From: CAYRNR01 sp964425605
GTDB lineage: Bacteria > Myxococcota_A > UBA796 > UBA9615 > CAYRNR01
Assembly: GCA_964425605.1 (NCBI GenBank)
Contig: CAYRNR010000014.1
Location: forward strand, 18,645-82,644
Length of the DNA: 64,000 bases
Direction: 5' to 3'
Shown here in pieces: positions 1 to 9,619 of this stretch (the first letter of the stretch is position 1; each line of letters opens with the position of its first letter). Below the pieces are notes generated by a model that saw nothing but the letters and a program-made list of their open reading frames with translations, made no database searches and had not been told where the DNA came from. A program made the translations under genes and the position numbers.

Positions 1-295
1 ATGGTGCCATCCATCGCATCATCGTGTCCGAGCCTCTCTTTCCACGCAGTGGAACCTTTCGGTTTGAAAAAAGTCGTGCAATCAAAGCAGTCACCCCTGG
101 TGGTGTCAAGGTCGCGGCGCCGCGATTTCGCACTGCATCTCCATGTTGGCGGTGGCCGGCAGGGTGCAGGATATGCGCTGTCGCCGAGACCGCAGGTGAC
201 AGTTTTTTCCTTCCCCCCTGCACGACCCCCGTGCTAAGTTGCTCCTCTCCCTTCGGGAGAGGCGGCCTAACCTGTTGAAATTCAAGAGGAATTTC
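1..295. other. Non-coding left edge and leader of the nucleotidase gene
   Basis: I find no convincing gene here. Short open frames on both strands have no ribosome site or recognisable protein. The only clear structure is the hairpin at 244-262, which sits in the probable leader of the downstream nucleotidase gene. Confidence 0.5.
244..262 (+). terminator. Perfect hairpin ahead of the nucleotidase gene
   Basis: CCTCTCCC and GGGAGAGG pair perfectly over 8 bp around a TTC loop. No T-run follows, so it is a poor intrinsic terminator. It may end transcription from the left or structure the 5' leader of the gene starting at 296. Direct observation; the role is inferred. Confidence 0.35.
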
Positions 296-2017
296 GTGCT
301 CCACCGACTATTTCTCCTCCTCCTGATGGTCCCGTTCACGTCGTGTACGGTCCAGGGATGGTCACCCGACCTGGCCGGCCAGGACGTGCGGCTGACCATC
401 CTGCATACCAGCGACATGCACTCCCGCATGCTGCCCTACGAGTACACCCCCATGTACACCGACGAGCAGCTGGGTCTGGACGGGGCCCGCGGCCCCTTCG
501 GCGGCATCGCCCGGGTCGCGACGATCCTCAAGCGCGAACGGGCCCTGGCCGGGCGCAGCCTGTACGTGGACTCCGGCGACATCTCCCAGGGCGCGCCCAT
601 CTACAACATGTTCAGCGGCGAGGTGGAGATGCGGGCCCTGGGCCAGCTACGGCCCGACGTGGTGGTCGTGGGCAACCACGAGTTCGACCGCGGCGCCGAG
701 AACTTCGCGTGGAACCTGGCCTCGTGGGGCTCCTTCCCCAACCTGGCGGCCAACTACGACTTCCGCGAGTCGGACCAGCCGTGGAACAACACGCTGGAGG
801 AGCAGATCCAGCCGTGGCACATCACCGAGATCGACGGCCTCAAGGTGGGCTTCATCGGCATCGGTGACATGCACTCGATCTCCTCGCTGGCCGAGGCGGA
901 CAACTCCCTGGACGTGGACGCCACCGGCGCCCTGTGGACCCTGGAGCACTACGGCGCGCTGCTCGAGCCCCAGGTGGACCTCCTGGTGGTGGTCAGCCAC
1001 GCCGGCCTGCACACCGACGAGGACATGGCCCGCTACTCCGAGTACGCCGACGTCATCATGGGCGGCCACCTGCACATCGCCATCGACCCGCCCAAGCTCG
1101 TGGCCAGCGAGGTGGTGCCGGGCAAGCGGGTGCTGGTGTGCCACTCCGGCGCGTTCGTCAAGTTCGTGGGCCGGCTCGACCTCATCGTCCGCGACGGCGA
1201 CGTCATCAGCCACGACTACACCATCTTCCCGGTGGACAGCACCGTGGAAGAGGACGGCGAGATGCTGACGCTGCTCGAGGACTACGTCGTCGAGATGTAC
1301 CGCACCGTGGATCTGGACGAGGAGATCGCCCTGGCTGGCGACCTCGACGGCGACGGCGAGGTGGACGACGAGGACTACGAGCTGCGGCGCTTCGGCCTCG
1401 ACGGCGGCGACGCGCCCCTGGGCAGCCTCGTGGCCCACGCCATGCAGACCCGGGACGGCGTCGAGACCGACTTCGCGCTGACGAACTCCCTGGGCATCCG
1501 CACCAACATCCAGGCCGGGCCCATCACCCGCGAGGAGATGTTCAACGTGCTGCCCTTCGACAACACCATCGTGGTGATGCTGCTGTCGGGCCTCGAGGTG
1601 CAGGCGCTGATGGACTACACCACCCAGCGCTCGGCGAGCCGCGGCTGCAACGCCCAGGCCCAGATCTCCGGCGCGCGGTTCGTGATGAACTGCGACGCGG
1701 GCTTTGCCGAGGACGTCACCATCGGCGGCTCGTGGGAGCCGTGCTTCGAGGACGCGGACTGCTCCAAGGCCTCGGAGATCTGCTCGGCGGGCGCCTGCGG
1801 CCACCCCATCGTGGACGAGGGTGTGTACGAGCTCGCGACCAACAACTACATCGCCAACGGCGGGTCCGGCTTCCAGGTGCTCGAGCAGAACACCTCCAAG
1901 GTGGACACGGGCATCTCGATGCGCGACGCGGTGATCACCTTCTTGCTCAACCACCCCAACGTCCCCTACGACAGCGGCTTCGCCGACTCGGACGGGCGCA
2001 TCACGCCGACGTACTGA
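296..2017 (+). CDS. 5'-nucleotidase / UshA-type metallophosphatase lipoprotein
   Basis: Probably a surface or periplasmic nucleotide phosphohydrolase of about 573 residues. The GTG at 296 is chosen because AAGAGGA lies 5 nt upstream and gives a compact signal peptide ending in a lipobox (FTSC). The longer frame from 239 would put a charged extension before the signal peptide. Metallophosphatase motifs appear in order: HTSDMH, DSGD, GNHEFD, a SHAG segment and GHLH. The 5'-nucleotidase C-terminal domain follows (NSLGIR, VLPFDNT). Two insertions are unusual: an EF-hand or dockerin-like loop near residue 348 (DLDGDGEVDDED), and a Cys-rich patch in the C-terminal domain (PCFEDADC, ICSAGAC). It is the first gene of a long co-directional run. 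Family assignment is firm; the exact substrate is not known. Confidence 0.9.
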   Translation: MLHRLFLLLLMVPFTSCTVQGWSPDLAGQDVRLTILHTSDMHSRMLPYEYTPMYTDEQLGLDGARGPFGGIARVATILKRERALAGRSLYVDSGDISQGAPIYNMFSGEVEMRALGQLRPDVVVVGNHEFDRGAENFAWNLASWGSFPNLAANYDFRESDQPWNNTLEEQIQPWHITEIDGLKVGFIGIGDMHSISSLAEADNSLDVDATGALWTLEHYGALLEPQVDLLVVVSHAGLHTDEDMARYSEYADVIMGGHLHIAIDPPKLVASEVVPGKRVLVCHSGAFVKFVGRLDLIVRDGDVISHDYTIFPVDSTVEEDGEMLTLLEDYVVEMYRTVDLDEEIALAGDLDGDGEVDDEDYELRRFGLDGGDAPLGSLVAHAMQTRDGVETDFALTNSLGIRTNIQAGPITREEMFNVLPFDNTIVVMLLSGLEVQALMDYTTQRSASRGCNAQAQISGARFVMNCDAGFAEDVTIGGSWEPCFEDADCSKASEICSAGACGHPIVDEGVYELATNNYIANGGSGFQVLEQNTSKVDTGISMRDAVITFLLNHPNVPYDSGFADSDGRITPTY

Positions 2018-2028
2018 TGGGAGACACG

Positions 2029-3285
2029 ATGACGAAGACGACACTCCTGTTGGCGGCGCTGGGGCTGGTCCTCGCGGGCTGCGTCGAGGAGATCGGGCCG
2101 CCCGAGGGGCCCCAGTTCATCTCGGTGACGTTCGACGAGTCCCTCGGCGAGGACATCGGCTCCGAGGAGGAGCCGTTGGCCATCTACGAGGAGGGCCCCA
2201 GCGGCTTCGAGATGGTCCCCAGGACCTTCACCGTGGACGTGGCCGTCAAGGACGCCAGCGGCGCGCTGATGACCGGCTTCGACGGCGAGCTGGGCGTGAA
2301 CTGCCGCCCGGGCACCGCCATCGAGCCGTGGACCATCCAGGTCGAGAACGGCGTGGCCACGGGCGTCGAGGTCCGGATCAAGGAGGCCCACGGGCCGACG
2401 CGCATCTGGATCGAGGACTCGGTCCGCGAGGGGGCGGGATTCGCCACGGGCGTCTCCCCGGTGATCCACTTCGCCTACCCCACCATCGCCGACGTCCAGC
2501 GGCCCACCTGCCAGGACCTGTCGGGCCTGCTGGGCAACCACGTGGAGATCGAGATCGGGGATCGCGACCTCATCGTCACCCACATCGCCTCGGACGGCTT
2601 CTACGTCACCGACACCACGGATCCGGCGGGGTCGTACAACTCCCTGTTCGCCTTCACCTTCAGCCGGCCGCGTGACCTGCTCGAGGGCGACAAGCTCGCC
2701 GCCCTGGACGGGAACGTGGTCGAGTACATCGCCTTCACCGAGCTCGGCTACCCGTCGTTCCTCGTGGAGAGCTCCGGCCACACGCTGCCCGAGCCCACCG
2801 TGCTCGACGACACCCACATCTGTGGCGACACCGACACCATGGAGGGGTACGAGTCCTCGCTGGTGAAGGTGTTCGGCGCCTGGAGCGACTTCGACGGCGC
2901 CGACGACTGCGAGTCCTACCTGGAGTACGGCCAGTGGCCCATCCGCCTGGACATCAGCGGCGGCGAGTGCGACCCGGTCGGCATGACCGTGGTGTCGTCG
3001 CACACCGTGCCCGGCCTGCGGTTCCCCGAGTGCGCGGAGGGGCGGACCCCCGAGCCCGTGTACTTCGAGTGGCTGTCCGGCACCATGCGACACATCAAGT
3101 ACGCCGATCCCCCCTGGATCCTCGAGCCCCGCGGCTGCGACGACATCTCGCCGGAGGCGCGCCCCGAGGACTGCGAGGAGGAGTCGGCCGCCGCCAAGGC
3201 CCACTACAGCGGCCCGACCCCGCAGCCGAAGCAATACCGACGCGACGTCCCGTGGTGCGAAGGCGTGCCCTACTACCTCGACTGA
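2029..3285 (+). CDS. Exported lipoprotein of unknown function
   Basis: A lipoprotein of about 418 residues with a hydrophobic N-terminus and an LAGC lipobox. The ATG at 2029 has GGGAG 5 nt upstream; the ATG at 2017 overlaps the previous stop and is less likely. The mature part is acidic and has several Cys residues in its C-terminal half, consistent with an oxidised envelope protein. A middle segment after the PTCQDL motif resembles the OB-like units of the next gene (a phrase on episodes of YVTDTTDPAG parallels the next protein's FYIQEPAGG), so the two may share a domain type. It lies 11 nt after the nucleotidase and 19 nt before the next lipoprotein. No enzymatic motif was recognised. Confidence 0.75.
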   Translation: MTKTTLLLAALGLVLAGCVEEIGPPEGPQFISVTFDESLGEDIGSEEEPLAIYEEGPSGFEMVPRTFTVDVAVKDASGALMTGFDGELGVNCRPGTAIEPWTIQVENGVATGVEVRIKEAHGPTRIWIEDSVREGAGFATGVSPVIHFAYPTIADVQRPTCQDLSGLLGNHVEIEIGDRDLIVTHIASDGFYVTDTTDPAGSYNSLFAFTFSRPRDLLEGDKLAALDGNVVEYIAFTELGYPSFLVESSGHTLPEPTVLDDTHICGDTDTMEGYESSLVKVFGAWSDFDGADDCESYLEYGQWPIRLDISGGECDPVGMTVVSSHTVPGLRFPECAEGRTPEPVYFEWLSGTMRHIKYADPPWILEPRGCDDISPEARPEDCEEESAAAKAHYSGPTPQPKQYRRDVPWCEGVPYYLD

Positions 3286-3304
3286 GTCGAGAGGTTCAGA
3301 AACT

Positions 3305-4675
3305 ATGCCACTCCACCATCGCACTTCCTGCTGGACCGCCCTCGCCGCCCTGGCGTGCTTGGCGGCCCTGGGCTGCAACCTGACCCCGGACGGCGACAGC
3401 GTCGGGGACGACGACGACTCGGCAGACGCCGAGGGCGCGAGCATCTACGACCTCCACGCGGGCGTCTACGAGGAGGGGGCGTTCCTCACCTTCGTGGACA
3501 AGATCGTCACGACCCCGCGCGGCGAGAGCGGCTTCTACATCCAGGAGCCCGCGGGCGGCCAGTACAGCGGCCTGTACGTCTACACCTACGACGAGGCGCT
3601 GTGCGACTGCGACGTGGAGCCCGGCAACGTGGTCACCGTCAGCGGCAGCTACTCCGAGTGGCACTACGACTCCGACAACGACGGCGAGATGACCGAGATC
3701 ACCTTGACCACCTCCGCGGAGTTCGAGGTGACCGCCCGCACGGACGTGCCGGAGCCGGCGCTCGTCACCATCGACGACCTGGCCTACGCCAACGCCGAAC
3801 CCTGGGAAGGCGTGCTGGTGGAGGTGCAGACGCCCCTGACCGTGACCGCCGGCGTGGACAGCTACGGCCAGTGGGAGGTGGACGGGGTCCTCGTGGACGC
3901 CTTCTTCTACGACGCCGACCCGGAGGTGGGGGCCACGGTCAACCACCTCGTGGGGGTGATCGACTACAGCTTCTGGAGCTACCACATCCTGCCGCGCGAC
4001 TCCGAGGACGTGCTCTTCGGCGAGGTGGGCCCCGCCGAGATCGTCACCATCCCCGAGATCCAGCAGGGCGACGTGGAGGCCGGCCGGATCCAGCTGGTGG
4101 AGGTGGTCGTGTCCTCGCCCCTGTCCGAGGGGTACGACGACTGCGGCCGGATCGGCTTCTTCGTCCAGGACCCGGCCGGAGGGCAGTACTCCGGCATCTA
4201 CGTGGAGTTCTTCGCCGACGACATCCCCGACATGGCCGTCACCGTGGGCGACGTGGTCACCCTCACCGGCGTGTACGGCGAGTCGTTCGACGTCAGCCTC
4301 GTGTCCCTGGCCTCGGCCGACGACTTCGAGGTCGTCACCACCGGCGGGGCCGGCCCCGATCCCCTGGTGGTGGAGGACATCTGCTCCCTCGACGAGCAGG
4401 GCCTCGAGCCCTACGAGGGCGTCCTGATCCAGGTCCAGGACGTGACGGTGACCAGCGAGAACCCCGACAGCGGCGACTACGGCGAGTTCGAGGTCGCGGG
4501 CTGCCTGCGGGTGGACGACCTGTTCATGAACACCAGCTGCGGCGGCGCCACGTCCACGCCCGAGCCGCCGCTGGACCAGGCGATGACCTCCGTCACCGGC
4601 CTGCTGCACTACGCCTACAGCAATTTCAAGCTCGAGCCCCGATGGGCCGAGGACTTCGAGGGGTGGACGCCATGA
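3305..4675 (+). CDS. Lipoprotein with two OB-like repeats and Asp-rich tether
   Basis: A 456-residue lipoprotein. The signal peptide ends at LGCN, and a short acidic stretch containing GDDDDS follows the Cys. Two related domains then occur. Each contains GFYIQEPAGGQYSGLYV or the matching GFFVQDPAGGQYSGIYV, then a GNVVTVSG/GDVVTLTG strand, and then an EPWEGVLVEV/EPYEGVLIQV strand. This pattern resembles the OB-fold modules that accompany secreted nucleases and nucleotidases. No catalytic residues are evident, so a binding role next to the nucleotidase is plausible but inferred. Its stop overlaps an ATG of the next frame. The preferred start of the next gene is 4705. Confidence 0.8.
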   Translation: MPLHHRTSCWTALAALACLAALGCNLTPDGDSVGDDDDSADAEGASIYDLHAGVYEEGAFLTFVDKIVTTPRGESGFYIQEPAGGQYSGLYVYTYDEALCDCDVEPGNVVTVSGSYSEWHYDSDNDGEMTEITLTTSAEFEVTARTDVPEPALVTIDDLAYANAEPWEGVLVEVQTPLTVTAGVDSYGQWEVDGVLVDAFFYDADPEVGATVNHLVGVIDYSFWSYHILPRDSEDVLFGEVGPAEIVTIPEIQQGDVEAGRIQLVEVVVSSPLSEGYDDCGRIGFFVQDPAGGQYSGIYVEFFADDIPDMAVTVGDVVTLTGVYGESFDVSLVSLASADDFEVVTTGGAGPDPLVVEDICSLDEQGLEPYEGVLIQVQDVTVTSENPDSGDYGEFEVAGCLRVDDLFMNTSCGGATSTPEPPLDQAMTSVTGLLHYAYSNFKLEPRWAEDFEGWTP

Positions 4676-4704
4676 TGGCCACCCCTCACAACAGCGGAGC
4701 TGAC

Positions 4705-6231
4705 ATGCGAGCTGCTTGGAACCGTTTCTTCACCCTGACCGCCTTCGGACTGTTGTGCCTGCCGGCGATCCCGGCCGCAGCCGGGTCGTTCATGGACACC
4801 ACGATCACCGGCTACTTCGGGGACGACAACCTGCTGACCGGTCCCGAGGACTTCTCGCCCTCGCCGGGCTTCTCCAACGCCTATCCGGAGCTGTTCTTCG
4901 AGGGGCTGGAGTCCGAGAAGACCGTGGCGGTCACCGAGACGCACCTCGTGCTCTACAAGATGATGCCGGGCTTCATCAAGGGGCTGAAGACCGAGGCGGC
5001 GATGGTGGTGGAGTTCGAGATCTTCCGCGATCCCGACAACGGCCAGGTGGGGCCCTCCATCAGCCAGATCGACTCGTCGATCCGCGACGACGGCAGCTAC
5101 CTCAAGATCACGGGGTACTTCGACCGCGACGCCATGAGCGGGCCGAACCTGGCGTTCACCCTGTTCCCGTTCGACTCCCAGCGCTTCTTGCTGGGCTTCT
5201 CCTACGACCTGACCTGGGGCGGTGAGCGGATCTTCCCCACCAACTTCGGTCCGGCGCCGGGGTTCAAGCTCAACCTGGACCTGGACGAGGCGTACTTCTT
5301 CGTCGGCGCCAAGAGCCAGCCGCGGATCCAGCAGTACTACGACAACCAGGTGGAGAACCAGTACGGCGTGCTGTGGGGCGGTGGTCTGCGGGCCGGCCCC
5401 TTCTTCTTCGACGCCAACGGCGGCTTCTTCGATCGCGGCCACTTCGACATCCAGCAGCACCTGGAGAACTCGATCCAGGCCATCGGCGGGTCGGCCCAGG
5501 TCGGCCTGGACTTCGGCGACGAGATCGGCCAGTCGGTGGACTTCCGCCTGTACCAGAACGACCCCGACGCCCGCGACACCGCGTCCGAGCAGATCGAGTA
5601 CACCGAGGGCGTCCACTTCCACGTGGCCACCGAGTTCTCGGCCATCGGCCAGACGGCCATCGAGTTCGAGACCCCGGCCAACACCACCAACTCCATCGCC
5701 ACCGCGGGCGACGTCAACGTGGCGCTGCGCCTCAACCGCTTCCGCGTCCACGGCGACGTGGTGTACCGCTCGGTCAACTTCCTGGTGTTCAACACCCCCG
5801 GGCTGATCCCCTACTACACCCTGTCGGAGGCCCTGGACACGCAGCCCCAGTTCTACGGCGCCGTCGGCGTGGACTACTACTTCCAGAAGGCCCACCTGAC
5901 CCCCGGCGTCATCTTCGGCCTGATGCAGCCCGCCGCGGCCACGGGCGGCCCCGACCTGGTCGGCGAGTTCGACGGCACGGTGGTGGTGCGCGACGGCAGC
6001 GACCTGGAGTTCCTGCCCGCCGGCGAGGGGCCCTTCACCATCATCAGCACCAAGGCCACCCTGCGCTGGGACCTCAGCCAGATGATGTCGGTGATGGCCG
6101 AGGTCAGCTACACCCTGGACTACAACCAGTCCAAGACCACGGGCGAGGACGCGGGCAACCAGGTGCGCGTGCTCGACGAGGATCGCGCCAAGCAGCTGGG
6201 GCTGAACTTCCTGGTCCAGGCCAGCTTCTGA
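4705..6231 (+). CDS. Porin-like outer-membrane beta-barrel protein
   Basis: About 508 residues. Of three in-frame ATGs (4672, 4675, 4705) the last has GGAG 5 nt upstream and gives a normal signal peptide ending in AAAG. The mature protein alternates short amphipathic strands rich in Tyr, Phe and Gly with Asp/Asn-rich turns and ends in Phe (VQASF), as expected of an outer-membrane barrel. No close family was recognised. It follows three exported lipoproteins and precedes a chloride transporter, so it may be an outer-membrane pore serving this set. The barrel call is firm in style; its specificity is unknown. Confidence 0.75.
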   Translation: MRAAWNRFFTLTAFGLLCLPAIPAAAGSFMDTTITGYFGDDNLLTGPEDFSPSPGFSNAYPELFFEGLESEKTVAVTETHLVLYKMMPGFIKGLKTEAAMVVEFEIFRDPDNGQVGPSISQIDSSIRDDGSYLKITGYFDRDAMSGPNLAFTLFPFDSQRFLLGFSYDLTWGGERIFPTNFGPAPGFKLNLDLDEAYFFVGAKSQPRIQQYYDNQVENQYGVLWGGGLRAGPFFFDANGGFFDRGHFDIQQHLENSIQAIGGSAQVGLDFGDEIGQSVDFRLYQNDPDARDTASEQIEYTEGVHFHVATEFSAIGQTAIEFETPANTTNSIATAGDVNVALRLNRFRVHGDVVYRSVNFLVFNTPGLIPYYTLSEALDTQPQFYGAVGVDYYFQKAHLTPGVIFGLMQPAAATGGPDLVGEFDGTVVVRDGSDLEFLPAGEGPFTIISTKATLRWDLSQMMSVMAEVSYTLDYNQSKTTGEDAGNQVRVLDEDRAKQLGLNFLVQASF

Positions 6232-6275
6232 TCCCGCCCGCCTGATCCTGGAGGACCGCCGGAGAGGACCGCCCC

Positions 6276-8414
6276 ATGCCCGGATGGCGCCCAAAGCTGC
6301 CACGTCGATGGTTGCTCAGGGTGCTGAGGGCGCGGCGTCTCGCGGGTCGCACCGCCGGCGAGCTCACCCACCAGGCCCAGCGGGCCGAGCTCACCTTCCT
6401 GATGATCGCCGCGGTGGTGATCGGACTGCTCGCCGGAGGCGGCGCCATCGCCTTTCGGCACCTCATCCGCGTCTCCCAGGGGGCCTTCTTCTTCTCCCTG
6501 GACAACGGCATCGAGTCCGTGGCGGCGCTGCCGTGGTACCTCAAGCTGCTGATCCCCGCCGTGGGCGGGCTGCTCGTGGGCCCGATCATCGCGTACCTGG
6601 CCCCGGAGACCCGCGGCAGCGGCGTGCCCGAGGTCATGGAGGCCGCGGCCCTCAAGGGCGGGGTGCTGAGGGCCCGGGTCGTGGTGCTCAAGTCCCTCGC
6701 CGCAGCACTGACCATCGGATCGGGCGGCTCGGCCGGCCGTGAGGGGCCGATCATCCACATCGGCTCGGCCCTGGGCTCGGTCCTCGGCCAGTTCATCTCG
6801 GTCAGCCCGCGGCACATGCGGACCTTCGTGGCCTGCGGCGCGGCGGCGGGCATCGCGGCGACCTTCAACGCGCCCATCGCCGGCGCCCTGTTCGCCGTGG
6901 AGGTGCTGCTGGGCGAGTTCGCGGTGCTGTCGTTCAGCCCCATCGTCATCTCTTCGGTGACGGCCGTGGTGCTGTCGCGCCATTTCCTGGGCGACAGCCC
7001 GGCGTTCGCGGTGCCCCAGTACGACCTGCTCAGCGCCAGCGAGTTCCTCCCCTACGCCGTGCTCGGCGTGGCAGCGGGGCTCCTGGCCGCGGCGTTCATC
7101 TCCACGGTCTACCGGACCCAGGATCTGATGAGGGCCCTGCCGGTGCCCACGTGGGGCCGCCCGGCCATCGGCGGCCTCGTGGTGGGGGCCATCGCCATCG
7201 CCCTGCCCCAGGTGTTCGGCGTGGGCTACGGGGCCCTGGACGACGCCCTGTGGGGCCGGACCGCGTTGCTGGTGCTGGTCCTGTTGATCCCGGCCAAGAT
7301 GCTGGCCACCGCCGCCACCCTCGGCAGCGGCGGCTCCGGGGGGATCTTCGCGCCCTCGCTGTTCGTCGGCGCCATGCTGGGCGGGACCGTGGGGTACCTC
7401 TTCGGGGCCTGGATGCCGGGGATCGCCAGCCCTGGGGCCTACGCGCTGGTGGGTATGGGGGCGATGGTGGCGGGGACCACGTTCGGGCCCATCAGCGCCA
7501 TCCTGATCATCTTCGAGCTCACCGGGGACTACCTGATCATCCCGCCGTTGATGGTCGCGTGCATCCTGTCGGTGCTGCTGTCGAGCTGGCTGCAGCCCCA
7601 CTCCATGTACACCAAGAAGCTGGCGAAGCGCGGCATCAACCTCGCCGCGAGCAAGGACGTCAACATCCTGCGTTCGCTGGCCGTGGAGGACGTGCTCGAC
7701 CCCAGCCCCGCGCGCATCCCGGCCACCTCGACGGTGCACGAGGTGCTGGACCGGATGCTGCACAGCTCCCGCGCGGACTTCTTCGTGGTGGACCCCGACG
7801 GGCGGCTGATCGGGGCGCTGACGCTGCTGGACATGCGCGAGCTGATCAACCGCGCCGATCTCCCCGACGGCCTCGTGGCCCGGGACATGGCCCACACGCA
7901 GCCCCCCACGGTACGACCGAAGGCCAACCTGGACCTGGTGATGCACCTGTTCGGCCAGCACGACGAGGACGAGATCGCGGTGGTGGACCGCGGCGGCCTG
8001 CTCCTGGGTTCGGTGCGGCGCAAGCACGTGATCGAGGCGTACAACCGCGAGATCTTCCAGCGGGACCTCAGCGGCGGCTTCCACTCGGTGATGTCCGGCG
8101 TGGAGCAGGAGCACGACGTGGAGCTGCTGGGCGGGCACTGCCTCGTGGAAGTACCCACGCCTTTCGCCTTCGTGGGCAAGACCCTGCGCCAGCTGCGCGT
8201 GCGGGCCCGCTACAACGTGGAGATCATCCTCATCCGCAAGCCCGAGGGGGATCAGGGCGACATCGACCGCCGCCCCGGGGCCTTCCCACACCCGGACTAC
8301 AGCATGGAGGCCGGGGACACCCTGCTGGTGCTGGGGTCGCGCGAGGACATCCGCCGGTTCCGCGACGCCCTGCCGCCCCACCCGCCGCGCAGGTCGAGCG
8401 AGGACCGCGGATGA
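6276..8414 (+). CDS. CLC chloride channel/transporter with CBS pair and TrkA-C domain
   Basis: A 712-residue inner-membrane CLC protein. The family signatures are present: GSGVPE (114-119), GREGP (154-158, with gating Glu156), the GAAAGIAATFNAP helix near 188-200, and GGSGGIFAP near 353. Two CBS domains occupy roughly 470-600 and a TrkA-C/RCK-C type domain follows, a regulatory tail expected to bind nucleotides or other ligands. At the position matching Glu203 of the E. coli antiporter ClcA the sequence reads AVEV, with Val in place of the proton Glu. That is a feature of channel-type CLCs. Its last four bases overlap the start of the radical SAM gene (ATGA). Confidence 0.93.
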   Translation: MPGWRPKLPRRWLLRVLRARRLAGRTAGELTHQAQRAELTFLMIAAVVIGLLAGGGAIAFRHLIRVSQGAFFFSLDNGIESVAALPWYLKLLIPAVGGLLVGPIIAYLAPETRGSGVPEVMEAAALKGGVLRARVVVLKSLAAALTIGSGGSAGREGPIIHIGSALGSVLGQFISVSPRHMRTFVACGAAAGIAATFNAPIAGALFAVEVLLGEFAVLSFSPIVISSVTAVVLSRHFLGDSPAFAVPQYDLLSASEFLPYAVLGVAAGLLAAAFISTVYRTQDLMRALPVPTWGRPAIGGLVVGAIAIALPQVFGVGYGALDDALWGRTALLVLVLLIPAKMLATAATLGSGGSGGIFAPSLFVGAMLGGTVGYLFGAWMPGIASPGAYALVGMGAMVAGTTFGPISAILIIFELTGDYLIIPPLMVACILSVLLSSWLQPHSMYTKKLAKRGINLAASKDVNILRSLAVEDVLDPSPARIPATSTVHEVLDRMLHSSRADFFVVDPDGRLIGALTLLDMRELINRADLPDGLVARDMAHTQPPTVRPKANLDLVMHLFGQHDEDEIAVVDRGGLLLGSVRRKHVIEAYNREIFQRDLSGGFHSVMSGVEQEHDVELLGGHCLVEVPTPFAFVGKTLRQLRVRARYNVEIILIRKPEGDQGDIDRRPGAFPHPDYSMEAGDTLLVLGSREDIRRFRDALPPHPPRRSSEDRG

Positions 8415-9619
8415 TCCGGCCGCTGCGATGGCTCGGCGAGGCCTCCCGCCGCGTGTACGAGGCGCTGCGCAACCTCGCGCGCTTCGGCTGGCGCATGGCG
8501 CGGCTGCGCGGCGAGCTCGAGCGTGGCGACGGCACGGCGCGCCCTCCCCTGCTGGTGCAGATCAAGGTGACCAACCGCTGCAACATGCGCTGCCGCATGT
8601 GCGGCCAGTGGGGCGAGACCGGCTATCACAAGGACCACGAGGGCCGCCAGACGATCCCGCTTCAGCTGGCCCGCCGCTTCGTCGATCAGGTGGCCCCCCT
8701 GGGCATCGACATGACCCTGTGGGGGGGCGAACCCCTGGTCTACCCACACCTCGACGAGCTCCTGACCCACTGCCGGGACCGCCGCGTGCCGGTGGGCATC
8801 ATCACCAACGGCCTGACCCTGGGCCAGCACGCCGAGATGCTGGTGCGGCAGCGGGTCAAGGACCTGATCGTCTCGGTGGACGGCCCCCCCGCGGTCCACG
8901 ACCGGGTGCGGGGCGTCGAGGGCGCCTTCGAGCGGGTCATCGAGGGGATGCGCGAGGTGAAGCGGCAGCGGCGCGCCATGGGCGTCGTGCGGCCGCGGTT
9001 CCGCATCTCCAACGTGGTCAGCGAGGACACGTGGCCCTACCTCGAGGAGCTCTACGATCGCCTCGCCGAGGAGGACCTGGGCATCCTGCACGTGGTCAGC
9101 ACCCTGCGGTGGTGGACCGACGACGCCACCGGCGAGGCCTACGAGCGGGCCATGGGGGAGTCGTTCGGCTGCGCCGCGCCCTCGTGGCGCGGGTTCCGCG
9201 TGGATCCGCCCCTGGACATCGACACCGGCGAGCTGGCGGCCACCTTCGAGCGGGTCAAGGGCAAGAGGTACCCGTTCAAGGTGGTCCTCCACCCCCGCCT
9301 CACCCCGGAGCAGGTGGCGGTGTTCTTCGCCAACACCTCCATCTCCTTCGGCCGCGAGACCTGCCTGTCGCCGTGGGTGTACACCCTGCTGCTGCCCAGC
9401 GGTGAGCTGACGTTCTGCCCCGACTTCCCCGACTACCGCATCGGCTCGCTGGAGGAGGCGGATCTGCTGCAGCTGTGGAATGGGGAGCGCGCGCGGGGGT
9501 TCCGCAAACGCATTCTCGAAGGTTTGCTGCCCATCTGTCCGCGCTGTTGCGGTATGTACACCACCGGCACACCGTGGCGGCGCAAGCGGCCGCGAGCGCT
9601 GCCCGAGGTGGAGAAGTGA
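8411..9619 (+). CDS. Radical SAM protein with SPASM-like C-terminus
   Basis: 402 residues, starting at the ATG of an ATGA overlap with the CLC gene. The radical SAM cluster motif CNMRCRMC lies at about 57-64. WGGEPLVYP is the usual strand-2 GGE motif. The C-terminal part has spaced cysteines (ETCLSPW, FCPDFPDYRIGSL, ICPRCCGMY) typical of a SPASM or twitch auxiliary cluster domain. Such enzymes often modify peptides or activate other enzymes, but no precursor peptide is seen nearby. The stop overlaps the next start by one base, so it is probably co-translated with the methyltransferase that follows. The substrate is not identifiable. Confidence 0.88.
   Translation: MIRPLRWLGEASRRVYEALRNLARFGWRMARLRGELERGDGTARPPLLVQIKVTNRCNMRCRMCGQWGETGYHKDHEGRQTIPLQLARRFVDQVAPLGIDMTLWGGEPLVYPHLDELLTHCRDRRVPVGIITNGLTLGQHAEMLVRQRVKDLIVSVDGPPAVHDRVRGVEGAFERVIEGMREVKRQRRAMGVVRPRFRISNVVSEDTWPYLEELYDRLAEEDLGILHVVSTLRWWTDDATGEAYERAMGESFGCAAPSWRGFRVDPPLDIDTGELAATFERVKGKRYPFKVVLHPRLTPEQVAVFFANTSISFGRETCLSPWVYTLLLPSGELTFCPDFPDYRIGSLEEADLLQLWNGERARGFRKRILEGLLPICPRCCGMYTTGTPWRRKRPRALPEVEK

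Noticed and set aside
1..237. Open frame at the left edge
   Set aside because: No ribosome site, no family features and a base pattern typical of non-coding GC-rich DNA.
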